Notes under the pieces: generated by a model | Seen by the model: only the letters and a program-made list of their open reading frames with translations | Database searches by the model: none | What the model was told of the DNA's origin: nothing | Translations under genes and position numbers: made by a program | Source: Fratercula arctica | Taxonomy: Eukaryota; Chordata; Aves; Charadriiformes; Alcidae | DNA: 64,000 nt | Direction: 5' to 3' | NCBI GenBank assembly: GCA_947846985.1 | Contig: CANTUZ010000002.1 | Coordinates: 150,841,889-150,905,888, forward strand | Shown here: in pieces, positions 34,401-49,400 of the stretch | How positions within the stretch are numbered: position 1 is the stretch's first letter | Layout of the letters: each line of letters begins with the position of its first letter

Positions 34401-37400
34401 AAGCCCGTGTATTCCTTTGTGTTTTCACAAGCCATTCCCACCTCTGATTTAAGAGGCAAACCGAACACAAGGCATAATTACAATACGTTTCCTATAAACA
34501 ATGATTTTTAATTTCAATGAGTATTGCAGGATATTCACAGGAAGCTGAAGCTGCGAGTGCTTGTCTGAAGAATCAGAGTCCAGAGTCCAGCACTTACGCT
34601 CATCTTCTTTCAGAGGAGAACCTGACAGCACATGGCCAACGTCACTCAAAGTTAGGATTGCAAATAGTGGAAATGACTTCTGAAAAGATATTAGCTAAGC
34701 ATTATTGATAGTGCTGATTGTCAGTGGGGGAACAATTTCCTTTCATTTTTTGCAGAAAAGATCCTTCTCTTGATAATTACACATCCTTCACATCCTTTTC
34801 TGCAGTAGCATATAATTGTATAGCTTAGAAATCAGGGAGATAGAACAGAAAGCTGTTAATTGTTTCCTGATGCTCAGGATGTAATTAACTTATACTTTCC
34901 TCTAGCTGAAATTAATTTATTTTTACTAAGATGTAGAAAGAGTAACTCCTAGCTTAAATGGCTCTTTTGCTGCTTGGTCAGTGCAAAGAGAGGGAGTCTG
35001 TGATGTGAAGAAGCTCATAGCAGCATTATCATTTGCAAATCCCAAAAGAGATTGTACAAATACCATTTTGAGAATTATTTGGGGCTAGAAGCTTAAAGAC
35101 ATGTCTTGGACAATTAAAGTATTTTCAAAACTAATAGCATTTGGACAAACTCAGACCTTTCAACTCTTTTGGGAAATGGTAGAAATAGATGAGTTCAAAT
35201 TAATAAGTAGATCTCTGTGACGAGAAAAATGAGTCTATAACAGAAGCCATTTGTATCATATTGTTGCTTGTCTAATTAGATGAGGCAATGAAAGTAGGTT
35301 CTTAAAAGCACACTGAACAAAAGAAATAAAGCGAGGTTTGTTAAAAGCTTACTTTAATAAGCTTAATTTATTTATTTAACCTTAATTTATGCAAAATTAT
35401 GCTATTATCTAAAATAGACAGCAAAAAGCTGTCTTCGTACAAGAAGCCCCCAAGGAGGGCTGGTTCTCAGGGTGGGTTTGGGCTGGAGCACACGATGTAC
35501 AAGGAGATGCCGAGGGCAGGGTCTGCTCATCCCAGAGAAGAAAAGGCTCAGGGGGATCTTGCTGCTGGTTGCAACTACTTAAATGAGAAGGTGTAGGGAA
35601 ACAGGGAGAGAGTCTTTTCCAAGATGCAGAGGGATAGGACAAGAGGCAGTAAGCAAAATTTGCAAGGGGATTTCTAATTAGATATTTGTAAAGAATTATT
35701 CATAGTGAGAGGAAGTAAAAAAATTGGAATAGGGGCCCAGAGAAGCTCGGAGATATTAAAACCTTGCCTGGACACGACCCTGAGCAACTTGTACTAACTG
35801 GACTAACTTTCAGTATAAGTTGGACCAGATGACCTCCAGAGGTCCCTTCCAACCTGAATTCCTCTGTATTTCATGAAGGCATAGTGTGATATCTCTTTAA
35901 GCTGTGATGGCTGATGTTGTCAGTGTTTTGTTACTGGCTGGTAACCAGAGATCATTATCCGCTCAGTTGCATTGGTGGGAGGGCTTGTAAGAATACTTCC
36001 TGACCTACTTCAGTGCAAAATCAGCTGGGTTAGTTAGTACAACAGATGCAGTGATTGACAGTACCACTTCTTCCACATTGTCCAGCTTTTCAGGCAAATT
36101 TAAGGATGGGAAGTACATCCATTTCCAAATGAATGTCCAAGAACTTTTGAAATCTCTCTGTTTCAACTGAGATTTTTATGCAGATGTGAAGGTGAGAACC
36201 TGATTTCCTTGACTGCGCTGTCTTTAGTCAGGCCAGGATTTTAGCCCGGATCATGTGAGATTCATGAGATGCCAACATTGCAGCTCTTCCTGCCACCAAG
36301 AGAGCTTTTCAAGGTATCTGTGAGTTTATCTGTAGATCCATTTCTTAAGAACTTGTGAGACAGAAACCAAAGTGCACATACTTAGGACATAGTGGTTTTA
36401 TATCGGTCCTTGAAGGATGAGAATAGAGATTGTGGCAGTGCACAGAGTAATACATGCTGGAAGGCCGGTAGATCATGTTAGTGCCAGAAATCCTGCTGGC
36501 TATGTCGTGTTGGCATTACAAGAAGAACAGCAATCTCAGGGCAAGCCACCTGCTTCTCCCTCCTCACCGCCTGCACGGTGATACAACAAACAGATCGAGT
36601 GCTCTCAGATCCTCTCACACTGTGCACAAAGGGCCCAGTTCGGGAGTTTATTTATGTGCGTAAATTCCAGCTTTTCCATAGTCCTGTAGCTCCAGCTTTG
36701 CCTGTGGAAAGTGGATTTTCAGTCCTGCGTTGAGGGAAGAAGATACTGGAACTTTCTTCCCTTGGAGGTGTATGTCTTATCCAATAACCCATTTGGAAGG
36801 TAACGAGATATATTCCTTTGCCTTTACAGATGCAATCCAAGACATGATTAAATTAGGTGTGTGCCCAATCATTATCCCACCTTTTTGAAAAAAATCTTTC
36901 TTTCAACACACACAAAGCAGTGAGATTTGTTGCTTTCTCTGTATGCCATTGTACTTTAGCACAATGCTGCAAGGCCTAGATCCTTTAAAAATACTTAAAA
37001 ATGGGGGGAAATCCAACATTTTAGGTTTCTATAAAGTGGTGTTTTTTCCAAGTGCTGTATTTTGGGCCTACTGTAATGAGTCAAACAGTGGTGGTTGAAA
37101 CATAATTGCTTGCATTGACTTTGTTTGGCTACAGAGGGGCTAGAACTACTCCAAACTAATGTATTAAGAACTTCGTATGACTTGGTTAAATCTATAAATC
37201 GATACCAGCTGAAACAGTGTATCCTACATAATTCCGCATGAAATATGTTTGTACTCTGTGTTGGTTTCTTTTCTGATGAATATGGAACATCTGAGTTTAT
37301 ATGAGGCTAGTAACAACGGTACTCTTGGGAAACACATTACTGGGGCAAAGGAGGAAGAAAAAAGGATTGCGTAAACTGTTTAGGAGAAGCACAATAAATA

Positions 37401-40400
37401 AACATAGAGAGAATTTATTTAAACATATAGTGGCTAAGGAAAAGTTCCAGTGGACTGGAAATTGTGACATTTTTCTGGCAGGCTGAAGACTGTACACAGC
37501 ACATCTTTTCATGTAAAATATCAGTATTCCTCCTCAGAAAATGATAGACCTGTGGAAAAAGGCACAGAAAGGCATTGCCCACTTGATCAATGATTTCATG
37601 TCTTCAGCAGCCACAAACCTTTTTCCAGTTTCAGCAGTTCTTATATGCACATCCAACTTACCTATGGACTGAAATCTTGTATAGTCCAGCATTCAGAAAG
37701 CTTATTGTAGTTACGTTCAAATTAAGACCTAATTGGCACTGTTTGTATTGTGCTTTGATAGCCAGGGTGAGTAATGGACAAAACCTTGGCATGCTCTTTA
37801 GCATGCCTCCATGTGTCTTGGTAGCTACAAGAAGAAGTGCCTGTGGTCCATCTGCCCAACTGTGGTCGTTGACACCATCTGAGGAGCAATCATACCCAGG
37901 CTCCTACAGATCCTGCTTTTCTTCAGGACAGGTGATGTCAAGTCTCATCTTGAGCAAATGAATTTCATTTAGGATTAACACACAGTGTTGGGCCATTTAC
38001 ATTGATGCTAGGTGAATATCTGAGCCTGTGTAAAGGCACAGCACAGGCCCTAACCCCCTCTTGTCCTGTTGCCCATCTAAAGCCTCTCCCTGACTGTCTG
38101 TGCAACATGTGTTTTGTATTCAAGTTCAGGCCTGACCCAGAGTTTGGAGTATGCTGTAAACATAACCATATTGTTGTAATCTAAGTCTACCAGCGTTCAA
38201 CTGAGGCAGATATCGTATGTAAATCTCATGCCGTTACTTGGTGAATACAGGTCAGGGTGCATGTTCTGAGCTATTAAAGCAGTAAGAAGTCACAGTCTGA
38301 ATTTCTTGTCAGAGCGCATAAATACCTGTTCACCAAGCTTTCTGCATGTGTGGGGAGAATTTTGCTTAGAATGAGAAATGGCAAACACATGGCCCAGCAA
38401 TGGGAGCAAGATGTTCAGTAGAGCAGCAGAAATTCTCTTTGGGCACTTTGTTGGCTTATTTATTATTTTAAAGGAAAATTTCAATTTAATCTTAAGAGCA
38501 GAGGAAGAACGCTTCTGTAATATTTATCTTTTCATAGCTCATCTACTTGTGAACACTTAACAAGGCCTAATCAAACAAGACAAGATCCTTGATAGCATCC
38601 TGACAGAAGGAACTATTCATAAAGAGTGGTTATGCAGCAGCTGTGTATCTGTTCATATCATGTATCAGATGTAGAAAAATGCTGAGGTCATCCAAAGAAA
38701 CCATACGCAGGCTAGATTTTTGCAAAAATAAAATACTTTAAATAGAATTAGGCTTTTACTAGGATCTTTATTAATACATCATCCTTAATGATAAAGTTCT
38801 TCATTAGTCTGCCAGAGTTTAAGCAGTGAGTAACTTCGTGCCATTGAGTAATCCCCTTAAATTCATATACCGTAATTCTTCGTGTTACGTGTTTGTATGA
38901 CCTAGATAAAGAAAGAGATTTAAAGCAGATAGAATGGTTCTTTATCATTAAAACGTTAGTGTCAGAGAGCAATTCTTTCTGTGTTTAAAAAATGAATGCA
39001 GTAGTATTATGTTGCAGAACTGTTAAGTAAAATCATTGTTACCATTCGGCATAGATGCATTTGGAACTCATTCAGTGTAGTTTGGGGCGATCAATAGCTT
39101 TCCGACACATTTTTCATTTTTTCTCTGTAGATGGTGATTCATTTCTTCTTTTTCATTTGGCACTCGCAGTGAAACCTTATTGGGTGTTACAGGTTTCTCT
39201 TTAAGAAAAACATATATAAATGATCAGAAAGTTAATTAGGAATATATTGATTTGTTGCCTCCAGCTGGCTGTGAAAGTCATACTGGCTTATATTTTACAC
39301 TCAAAACAATGTTATTCTTAAGCAAACATGACAACTTAAAGGAACTGAAAAAGGCCATAACATGAGTCTATTTAGGCTTCTGTCCTATTTTGATTTGTTT
39401 TCGTTAATAATTACATACTCTATATTATTTCAAGAAATATTTTTTTTTTAAAAAATCATATGCCACTATATAAAATTAGACAAATTCCAGGCTTGAAAAG
39501 ACCAGGGTGTCTATGACTGTATAGTCAGGTTCTTTGCGGTAGCTTCTCAAGATCTAAGATGAGGGGCTGGAAGTTCCTGCAAACCTGGTGATTTGAGTCT
39601 CCGTGGGATGAGTGGGTGTTGCGCATGGAAAGCCAACCGAGCACAGACATGTAGAGACTTCACCCAAGGGTAAAATGCAGAGTTGGGCCGTGGAGTTGGC
39701 AGAGAGATCCTCTGCCATTGCAGCTCGTTATGATTTAGCGAGGAAGCAGACCAGACCCTTGGCCTCTCTGCATGCTGCTAGCCAACTGATGGGTTTCCTC
39801 ACAGCAGATCCCCAGCCGTTTTTTGACACAGTTGTACATTGCAAAGGTCATAGGATTCCCTCAGACGTTGGGGGAAAACATGCCACTAGTTTGGTGTTCA
39901 CTGTATGATAAAGATAGGCCAGTTAAATTCTTATCCTTCCAGTCAGCCCCGTAAGGACTGTAGTATGCTTGAACAGTAAAAATGACAAACAAGTAATACT
40001 CTGTTGTAAAAACAAGGAAGCATGCTCACAAATACGGATGTCTCTCATTGTACCTATAGCTTCTGTGCTTTGGCAAGCACATGAAGAATGTCTGTATGTG
40101 TCTGCATACTCAATTTTACTGAAAACGTTAACATAAACAACAAATATCTTAATAATAGGCAGCACTTGACTTTTTTTTTTTTTTGCAGCTGACATAAAAC
40201 AGGACTTTAAAAAGGCTACAGGTCCTGGTAAAGTGCATTCAAAGGCCTCTGGTATTCCTCTGCCCTGTAGTGTTCCCAAGGTTGTTTGTAGAAATCAGTC
40301 TAAGTCATGCAGTTATAAAACACAGGAGTGGAAGGTCTTCTGCAGACTATTATGAGACATAATCCTTTGGTATATTTATTACAGTTCTCTAAAAGTTATT

Positions 40401-43400
40401 TAAGTTCTTGCCTCAAGTAACAATTAGAAAATTTTGCTCCAAAACTTTGTCCAATTTTTACATTAGGATCCCTCAGCATCACTTAAATAGCTTTTCCTAC
40501 ACTCTGCTTTTAACTCAAGTGAAAGATTATAGACAATTCTGTTCCTCTCACTTTTTGTTTAGATAAGGCTAGACTCCCAAGCCAGTATCTTTTTCTCTCT
40601 GCTCATGAGACTGGTTCATCATTTCTCACACCAGCGTAGTGCTGCTTCGTTGCATCCCTTTGAGCTTATTGTTCTTGAATGAGGATGGCATGAACGACAC
40701 ACAATATTTAGATGATGTAGTATCATATACGATGACACAAACAACTGGATTTCCCATCATTTGTGGAAGCACCTCTGTTAGTACAACCTAAGATTGCCTT
40801 TGGTTTTTGTATGGTCTCAGCCTGTTGATAGCCTGTAGTACGTGAAAGTTTAGCTACTGCTTATTCAGCTGTTTCTTACTCTCTGTTGCTTTCAGCCTCC
40901 AAGTTCTCAATTTTCAGCAGAGCATTTTGTTGTTATTGCACGACCCTGCATTTTATAGTCTCACCTGTTCCTCCATTTCTATTTTTACACCATGAACGTC
41001 ATCCACTAACAATTTAATCACCCCTAGGTGATCCAGTCAAATGGATCATTACTTTTGGTGTTTAAAAATTTGCATCAGTTCCAATTTTATTTTACAGTTT
41101 AGTGGTCAGTCACTGGATTTCAATAGATTTCTGCAAGGTAGTGGAAAGAACTCCCTTGAATCATGTTTCTATCAGAGTAATATCCTGCATATTGTGGTAT
41201 TGCCAGCCATAGGAGGTAAAAAAAGGCATGAATCAATGCCAAAATATGTTGGTTTTTTATTTAAAGAAATTCAATACAGAGTGTCTTTTCTAGTCAGCGA
41301 TTTTAACTTGCTGCTTTCACAGCTTCCTTCAAAATAAAAATAAAGCCCACTAATGCATTTATACTAAACATGAAAAAAGGAAGCTATTAATTTACAACAG
41401 GAGGAGATAAACAAAGTGTGAGGGTTTTAATACAACACACTGTATGTTGAAAGAGTACTGCATCTACACTCATTTTAAGATGAACCTACATATTTGTTGA
41501 AGTGATGAAAAAGTCTTGAATCATAGCCTCAATATAAAATTCTGTTTGGTAACAATAGTACATAGAACTAAGCATTTTATTACTCATTTTATTACCTGTC
41601 AGGTATTTATGCTTAATGATGCTCATGATTACACAGCACAGTAATTGGTTAAGAGTTTTGTGTAGAGATGGAAAACAATTGCTAAAAGCAATTCATATGT
41701 TACTGCAGTATGACATATTTTTAATGATGAAGGCAGAAAATCTTCTGCTTGCTTTAAGCAGGGTTGCCAAGGACCACTGAAAGGAGTGCAAACAGTTGGT
41801 GCCCCTCTGAGGAGCGTTATCGTGGAGAAGAGCTCCTGCAGGTTCTCAGGCTGAAAGCCGCCATGCCTGGAAGGACTTTGAGATCGGGGGTTACCCAAAG
41901 CCATAAAACATCTCAGGAAAGCTAGTTGTCACTCATTGACAGGGTGGGATAAATATCACAACTGCACTTGAGATAAGGCACTTGGCTAATTTCAATTCTC
42001 CCGTGAATTTCTTGGGTTACCTCTGGCAGATAACAACACCTTTTGCTATTTGCAGGGCAAACCTGTTCAGTACTGTGGTGCTTTCTGGGGGTTATGGATC
42101 TGCTCTTCCCCAGATGCTGCGGGAGACGGATGGGTAGGAATAGCTGTAGCAATAGGACTTGGACTGTTTGACCGATATGTGCCCCGTGTAGTATTTCAAA
42201 GGAACATTCACTTCTCCCAACTATATTACTGAAATAACATGTATACATTCCCTGACACAAATTTCATTGATCTTCACTGGCCTCCCATGAGACCTACACT
42301 GCAGGTTTCTATCTGTAAAATACTTCCTTTATTGAGAGTGATTTTCCACATAAGCCCATGAGAGTTGGTGGGCTTTTGGTACTGTGTTAATCCAGTCAAG
42401 GGATGTCTATAACAACAGTTGTCCTATGGTTTCTGGTCTGCACTTTGAAATTTTGGTGGTTTATGGTAGAAGTCGTCAGCTTAGATTTGGGAAGACATCC
42501 CCAAGAAAATTAGTCCTCGCGGTATTTATTGATTTAGTAAGCATAAGAATATCCTTGCAATGGACACACAGAAAAATCATGTGAATAAAACCTGGATGAT
42601 GGACATAAGCAAAGATGGCTTGTTCAGCAAAAAATGCATCTGTTCTTTTGGGGATCCACACAGTAGTATCACATAGATCTTGACCTGCATGCATTTGTCT
42701 CATGTGTGCATCCTAGCTCATCTGCACGTGAATGAGGACCACAATTATATTTGACTTCCTTATAGAGGAGAAGAACTGTGAATTCTGGCAACTTCAGCCC
42801 AGAAACCAAGCAGCTGGAGCAAGACAGGCAGACTTCCACTTTCCTTATGACTAGGGGCAGGTGAAGTAATAACTTGGCTGCATTTTGTGTTTTCATCTTT
42901 GTAAAACTCAGTTTTTTGCTTTCCAGTGAGACAGAAGCTCTCAAGGTTCAAGCGCACAGGCAGTTGGAAATATTATTCATGTTTGTACACATTTTGGTGA
43001 AAAGTGAAATGAAAGTGAAATGGCTTGGCGGGCAGGGAGATTCACAGCTTCCTGTGGACATAAGGAGAAAGTGTCATTAGAGCTGTAACCTTACAAGACG
43101 TTGAGTTTTCCTGCTTCCTGAAAAAGAGGTGAACAAATATTGTTCTGATTTGGTGATACGGATAGACTACCCTCACGCGTGGGTATATCACAGCCTAAAG
43201 AGAAAAGTGGAGAGGAGTCAGCAGTTCACTGAGCACATTCCTTTCCCTTATGGGGTCAATCCCTAGAGAAATGCCAACATAAACATTCCAAAACTTCATA
43301 TAAAAGTCACCTAAAGATCCTATTTGCATTCACTGTTTTACCAGATCAACAATGGTCTGCCGTGGTGCTTTAAATGAAGACCAGACACAGGCTCAAATTA

Positions 43401-46400
43401 TGCACCTTTGAGGTTTAAAAATCTAAACATTGGATTTGCAAGTGGTCTCTAGTTTTATGACAGATCAATACAAACACACAGATCTAATTTCCTCTGCAGT
43501 CTGGAGTACTCATAAGGGAGGCTGTGGGTCTGAATTTCTGGCCTGAACTTGTGAACTGAAAGAGCGTCTCGAAGAGACATCGTTTGGATTTCTTCCTAGA
43601 CCCTGCACCGTGCCTGGGTCTGTACCCCAGAGCTTGCTTTGACCCCTGCTGGTGTTAGTAAGGTGTTATGGGGATTGGGGATGTCTCTGTGCACGCTCGG
43701 GTGCACCCTCAGTGACCTTATTACCTTCTGAACTTATAAAAAAGGACTTCATAAAAGAGGCCGCCCCAATGTTTTATTTAAAGCCACAGGAGCACTGGTG
43801 GACCGACACTTCTTTGGAAGCTTTGGGCTTTCCCCTGCAGTGTGCCAAGAGATGGTTTATCTGAAATTTCTCTATCTGGCTCTGTGTTCTGGCATCTCCT
43901 CACATTGACAACATGGCTACGGGCAAAAAAGTGGAGATAAACACAGTGATTAGAACTGATATCAGGAGCTGCTTTGAAGACACCCTCTCTAACCCTATTT
44001 CAGATGGTAGAATTCCTTCTTTGCCACAGCTACCAACACAGAAATGTCTTCATCCTATTTCCAGTATGACCCCATGTTTTAAAGGGTATTTTAGCCCCTG
44101 TGAATATCAAGTAACAGAAATAAGTGATTGCAGAGCTGAAGCATAAATAGAAAGAGGAACAGGCAGCAGCAAACCGCTGACACTTCAGCTGAGACTTGGC
44201 AAGCCCAGCTGGAAATGCTTGCCCCAGCAACACACATCGCATTTGCAGAGTACCTTCACAACCGCCTCTCTGTACAAAGTTTATACTGTCACTGACCTAT
44301 TTTTTTTTTTTTTTGCTGACAATGCAAAGGCAAAATTTTAGTGTAAAGAATATTTCATGTAGTTCTGTATTTTTCTGGGTGTGTATATATAAACAAATGC
44401 TGCCATATGCTCGCTTATTTTGTGATGAATTGGGTCTGCAGCTGACCTGTGAGTTTTCACTTTCAGTGGGAAAGTGTCGCTGAGACACTTTGGAAAATGG
44501 CATCTCTTTGTGAGTATCTACCTGTAGATAGGTCATACACTTATCTTAAGAAAACAGCTAAACTTTGTGACTTCTGGGAGGATACAAACCTGTTCTGTTT
44601 CCAACAGAAAGGGGCAATTCTACCTGCTAGCAGAGTAGCATGTCCCTTGAGAAGAGGTGTGGAAAACCCATACTCTTTAGCCACCATAAATTGTCCTTAT
44701 CTTTGGCAAGATATATTTTTCTGCCCATATATTATTGTCACAAAGGACATCATGACTTGCGTTACTTGGGAATAAGTACATCCTTCTCTGGCAGAAGTTC
44801 TAAATATAGGAAATTGGTGAATGAATTTGAAGATGGCAGAAGCCACCTGCAATGCTTTTCTCCTCTGCATATCACTATTAATTTTCAAGGGATCAAACAC
44901 AGTTTTGTTCAGGGTTTACCTTAACGGTGATAAAACTGAAGTGGTTCAATGCATGCTGACTGGCAGTGCTCAAGCTGGCACAGTCACTGAAACGGAGGGT
45001 ATATGCTAAAGAGAGGTGTAATGCAGCAGTAACCCGTGAGCATGCTGGAACTCATCAGTGGTGGTTGAGCACTCTGGGGCAGGCTGTGCTTTGTGCTGTG
45101 ACTAATTACAACATCAGTGTGTATTGCTCAGTAATTAGTGAATTCTGCTAAGAATATCCATTTTAAATTATCTCTTCACTGGCCTTTTTCTCTTCCATTA
45201 AAAAAAAGTTGTTCTATAATGATGTATTCTGTGATACAGATGATATATATCATATATATAATATATGATATATATCATGATACCTAATATATAAATATAT
45301 CATATCATACAAATATTATGGACAGGCTGAGAGTTGAGGTTGTTCAGCCTGGAGAAGAGAAGACTCCAAGGAGACCTTATTTTGGCCTTCCAGCACATAA
45401 AGGGGGCTTATGAGAAAGATGGAAAAAGACTTTTTAGCAGGGCCTGTTGCAATAGGACAAGGGGTAATGGTTTTAAACTAAAAAAGGGTAGATTTAGACT
45501 AGATATAAGGAAGAAATGGTGGGGCACTGGCACAGGTTGCCCAGAGAGGTGGTAGATGCCCCATCCCTGGAAATATTCAAGGTTGGACGGGACTCTGAGC
45601 AACCCCATCAGGTTTAAGATGTGCCTGCTCATTGCAGGGGTGTTGGACCAGATGACCATTAAAGGTCCCTTCCAACCCAAACTATTCTATGATTTTATGA
45701 TGTATGGGTGTGTATGATTGCTTCAGGAAGGTTAAAAATGGTAAATGAGTGGAGGACAATATGAAAGTTCGCATACCATGTTGTCTATCGAGCATCAGGA
45801 GCCAACCTGTTCCCTGCACATTTTTACTGAGCCTTGCTAGGATAAACATAGGGATGATATAGGATGTACTAGGAAATGGTAGATGAATTATTCAGAAAAT
45901 TACCAAGACGAGCAGGAGGCTTTCTGTCTTTTCCTGCATAGAAATCGGGACTGGATGGTGCTCTGCAAGATCTACGTTAACCAAGCACAAACTACTGGAC
46001 TTAACAGAAGGAAATAGCTAGGTGAGATATTTGGACTGTGGTCCAGTTAGTGACATCATTGCTGTCTTCAGCCAGCGGGCTGGCCTTTTCTGGGGTTTAA
46101 AAGGAAAGCTAGACTCTTGTGCAGGCACTGCCTTTGCAAAATCCTTGCCCATCGGTTCAGAAAAAGATGCAAGAAACTTCAAAATGCCTAATTTCCCTGT
46201 TGGAAAACAAAATGCAACTTTCATGTAGCTGTGAGAGCAATTTCTTCCCAAGTTAGTGCCTGCTTCCTCATTTCTAGGCAAAGATTTTGATTTTTCCATT
46301 ATTGTGACTTTTCTGACAGTTGGCAAAGAAAATGCGTAATGGCCTCTTAACAAATAACATTGTTCCTGATTAACTCTGAACACGTTTACTGCAAAGCAGG

Positions 46401-49400
46401 AGCAGGGTGTTCTGGGGCAGCCCATTCCACGCTACACAGGAGGAAGGAACTTCTATTTGGAGTAAGAGTCCCTGCATGTTGTTAATTAGGAGCAACTCCT
46501 GTTTAGACAGGCCCCCAAGAAAAGTGTTCTGGCATGCATGCTTGCAAATAGAGACTGTCTGGATTTGTTGTAAGCATGAATAAGAGCCACAGATATCAAT
46601 TTGTGAATATTAAAGGGTTGAATATGCCTGTTACAGTTCACAGACAATTGCTTAAATGCTTCAGTTCTCATATTGTTTTCTGTAGGTAGGGGAGACTGCA
46701 GCCCCAAGTGCAAAATCTGGCAGGTAATCTTGAATAATATATGGAATTACATATAGATGATGTACTGCTATACACAAGATTGTTTTCTGGTGTTAAGCTA
46801 TTAAGTTGTAGAAAGAGGGACAAAAAGGCTTGTTGAATCAAGGTGTCCCCCTATCACCCCTTGTTGTTCACCCTCTCTCTTCTCCCCTTTCTCCCCTCAG
46901 ACTGGTCAGGGTTTGTCAGTGAGATAATTCTCCTAAGCAGCTCCTGAGAAAAACTTCTTCTGGCGAGAGAAATGTGACTGCTGTCAAGTTAGGTCTTTTC
47001 CAGTCATCATGGGGAGTAGCTGACAAAAAGTGATTAACATTACTTAAAGGCAAAACATCAAGGTCTTTTGGTAAGAAGCCTGTTTCCCAATGCCAAGGGA
47101 TAAAGAACTTAGCACTTCACTTGAGCATCGGTTCCAGTGTATAATTGCATTCACCACTGCATTTTTTTTCCTTTTTATCCTATTTGATTTGGCTCCTGAC
47201 AAATATTTCTCAACAAGGACACATATTTAGAATTCCTGCCTATACTTTTGATTTGCATACTGCAATATATACTCAATAACTTTACCCAAGGCATTTATAC
47301 TTGCAGTTTACACTAGGTACAATTTCAATTTATTGAGCTACTTCTTCTCCATATAGTTTGATTTTTAGCAGCTTTGTAGAGGTGAGGGAGCCATGGCAGA
47401 GAGAACAGCATGCACCACCAGGGAGAAAATCTGAATTCCCTTTCTCATCTTTATTCCAAATAAATTAGCCTGTGGATACAATTGCTATAGACTACAGAAA
47501 AAGTTCCCACTTACATTTGGAAATTGTGGGTAAACGTGGTTTTTCAGGTTTCTTGAGGCTTATCTGGTCATGCTCTGTTTGAATTAATGATTTCATAACC
47601 TCTTTGCAAATTTGGATCCACTTCAGCAAGTGGGTGGAGATAATGAAGATAATGAGATTTCCATGAGTTTTATGAATGTAGGTAAAAAGGTATATAGTGG
47701 GATCCTATAAGTGCTCTGAGTGAGGAAAACGGTTGTAGTGGGAACCCATGTCTTTTGACATGACAGAGAAATTGAAATATTTATAAGGCCACCAAGTGCA
47801 GGAAAGCCTTCAGTCAGAATTTAAGACATAAATACTCAGTTCTGGGTCTCTGGGCTACTGCCTTGTTTGTGGAATACCAGACCCCTTCCGGCACACCCCT
47901 ACACAGTGTTTGGACAAACAAATTCGTAGAAGGAGGTTTCCTTCTTGTATCACATGAACTCCATCCATTTAGACCTACACCAATGACTGAAAGGTGCGTC
48001 GAGCCGTCTGCATATGTATTATACGCTCTTTCCCTATTTTTGTACTTGCAGATTATTGTGCAACATAAGACTGGATGAACAGTAACAGAACCTGGAATAT
48101 ATTTTAAATGTAAAGCTCAGTCAGACATACTGATAATTGCATGGTCTGTAATTAAAACTGTGTAGGCTTTTCTTTCTAAGTATGGCAACAGCTGTTAGAG
48201 CACATCTGGAAAATATGCTTTAAGAAAAGGTATTTCAGCTCAGAGAATTTCACAATGCATGGGATATTTACCAGCACTTCTTTCCAGAATACTAATCTGA
48301 TTTATCAGTATTTTTAATAGAAAAGTCGTCATTTTTTCATCATGTTTGCAAAGCTGGGTTTGAATTCATATCACAGATTGGGCATTCTAGTGTAGTTCAA
48401 GGCTAAATGCTGCAAAACAAAATAATTGCTTTGCTACTATTTTTAGGTAGAAGCCTACGTAATCCTTGCCTAAAGCCCTAGTAATATTTTCTTCATTGAT
48501 TTCAACAAATATTTCCTCCTTCTTCGATTCCAAAGAGAAATAATTGTTTCATACTGGAATCACATTGAAAGGAAAACTGGTCTTATGGCTGGCTCCTGTT
48601 CTGTGCTTCTTGAGGCTCATGTTAACACCCTGCTGTGCTATCTCCCTCTCTAGGAAATAGAGATGGTTGTACCCCTACAATTATTATTACAGCATTACTC
48701 AGAACTTCTTTGAAGTCAGTGAGAGTTCTTCCAAGGTAGGATCCTGGCCACTTGGAAATGAACGGCAATATTTCTGTTTGTGATAGCAGGACAGTGTTGT
48801 AGTTCCTATGCTTTCTTCAGAACTCTTGTATAGACTATAAAAAACCAGAATTATTCAAAACCCATTTATTATATAAAAACAGAATTATTAAAATTGTTAA
48901 TTAAAATGGAAACAAGAAAGCAGAAAACTTTAATAAACTTTTGAAAACCTCTATCCATTCATTTATTGATAATGTTACTCATTTTGTTTATTTGGAAAAA
49001 AATGACAAAAAATAAAGACGCAGAACCTCAGAACCTTTACTAACAAGGTAATACTCTAATCAGGATCCTGCATTCTGACCCAAGTATCTCAAAACTGGCC
49101 AACCAACTTGCTTTCAAGACAATGGGGGAGATTTTGCAGAGAGATACTATTTACCAATAGCTTCCTGAGCGAGAAATCAGTATCCCTTTATTTAGAGTAG
49201 GAGGCAACTTTTTAATGCTAGATAACATTGTGTTGGAATTTTAGATCATGAATGCTATGCTTGTTGTGCAGCTGGAGGCAAAACACAGTTACCCAACCAA
49301 GGAAGAAACTACAGATAAAAAAAAAAAAAAAGGATGAGATTAAAAAAAAAATCTACGTCAGTGATACCACAAAATAAAAGAGTAACATGGAACGCATAAG

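Noticed and set aside
40171..40190. A T-run followed by GCAG that resembles a splice acceptor
   Set aside because: No downstream open segment resembles DEPTOR, and exon 1 joins exon 2 in frame with the human protein, so no exon is needed here.
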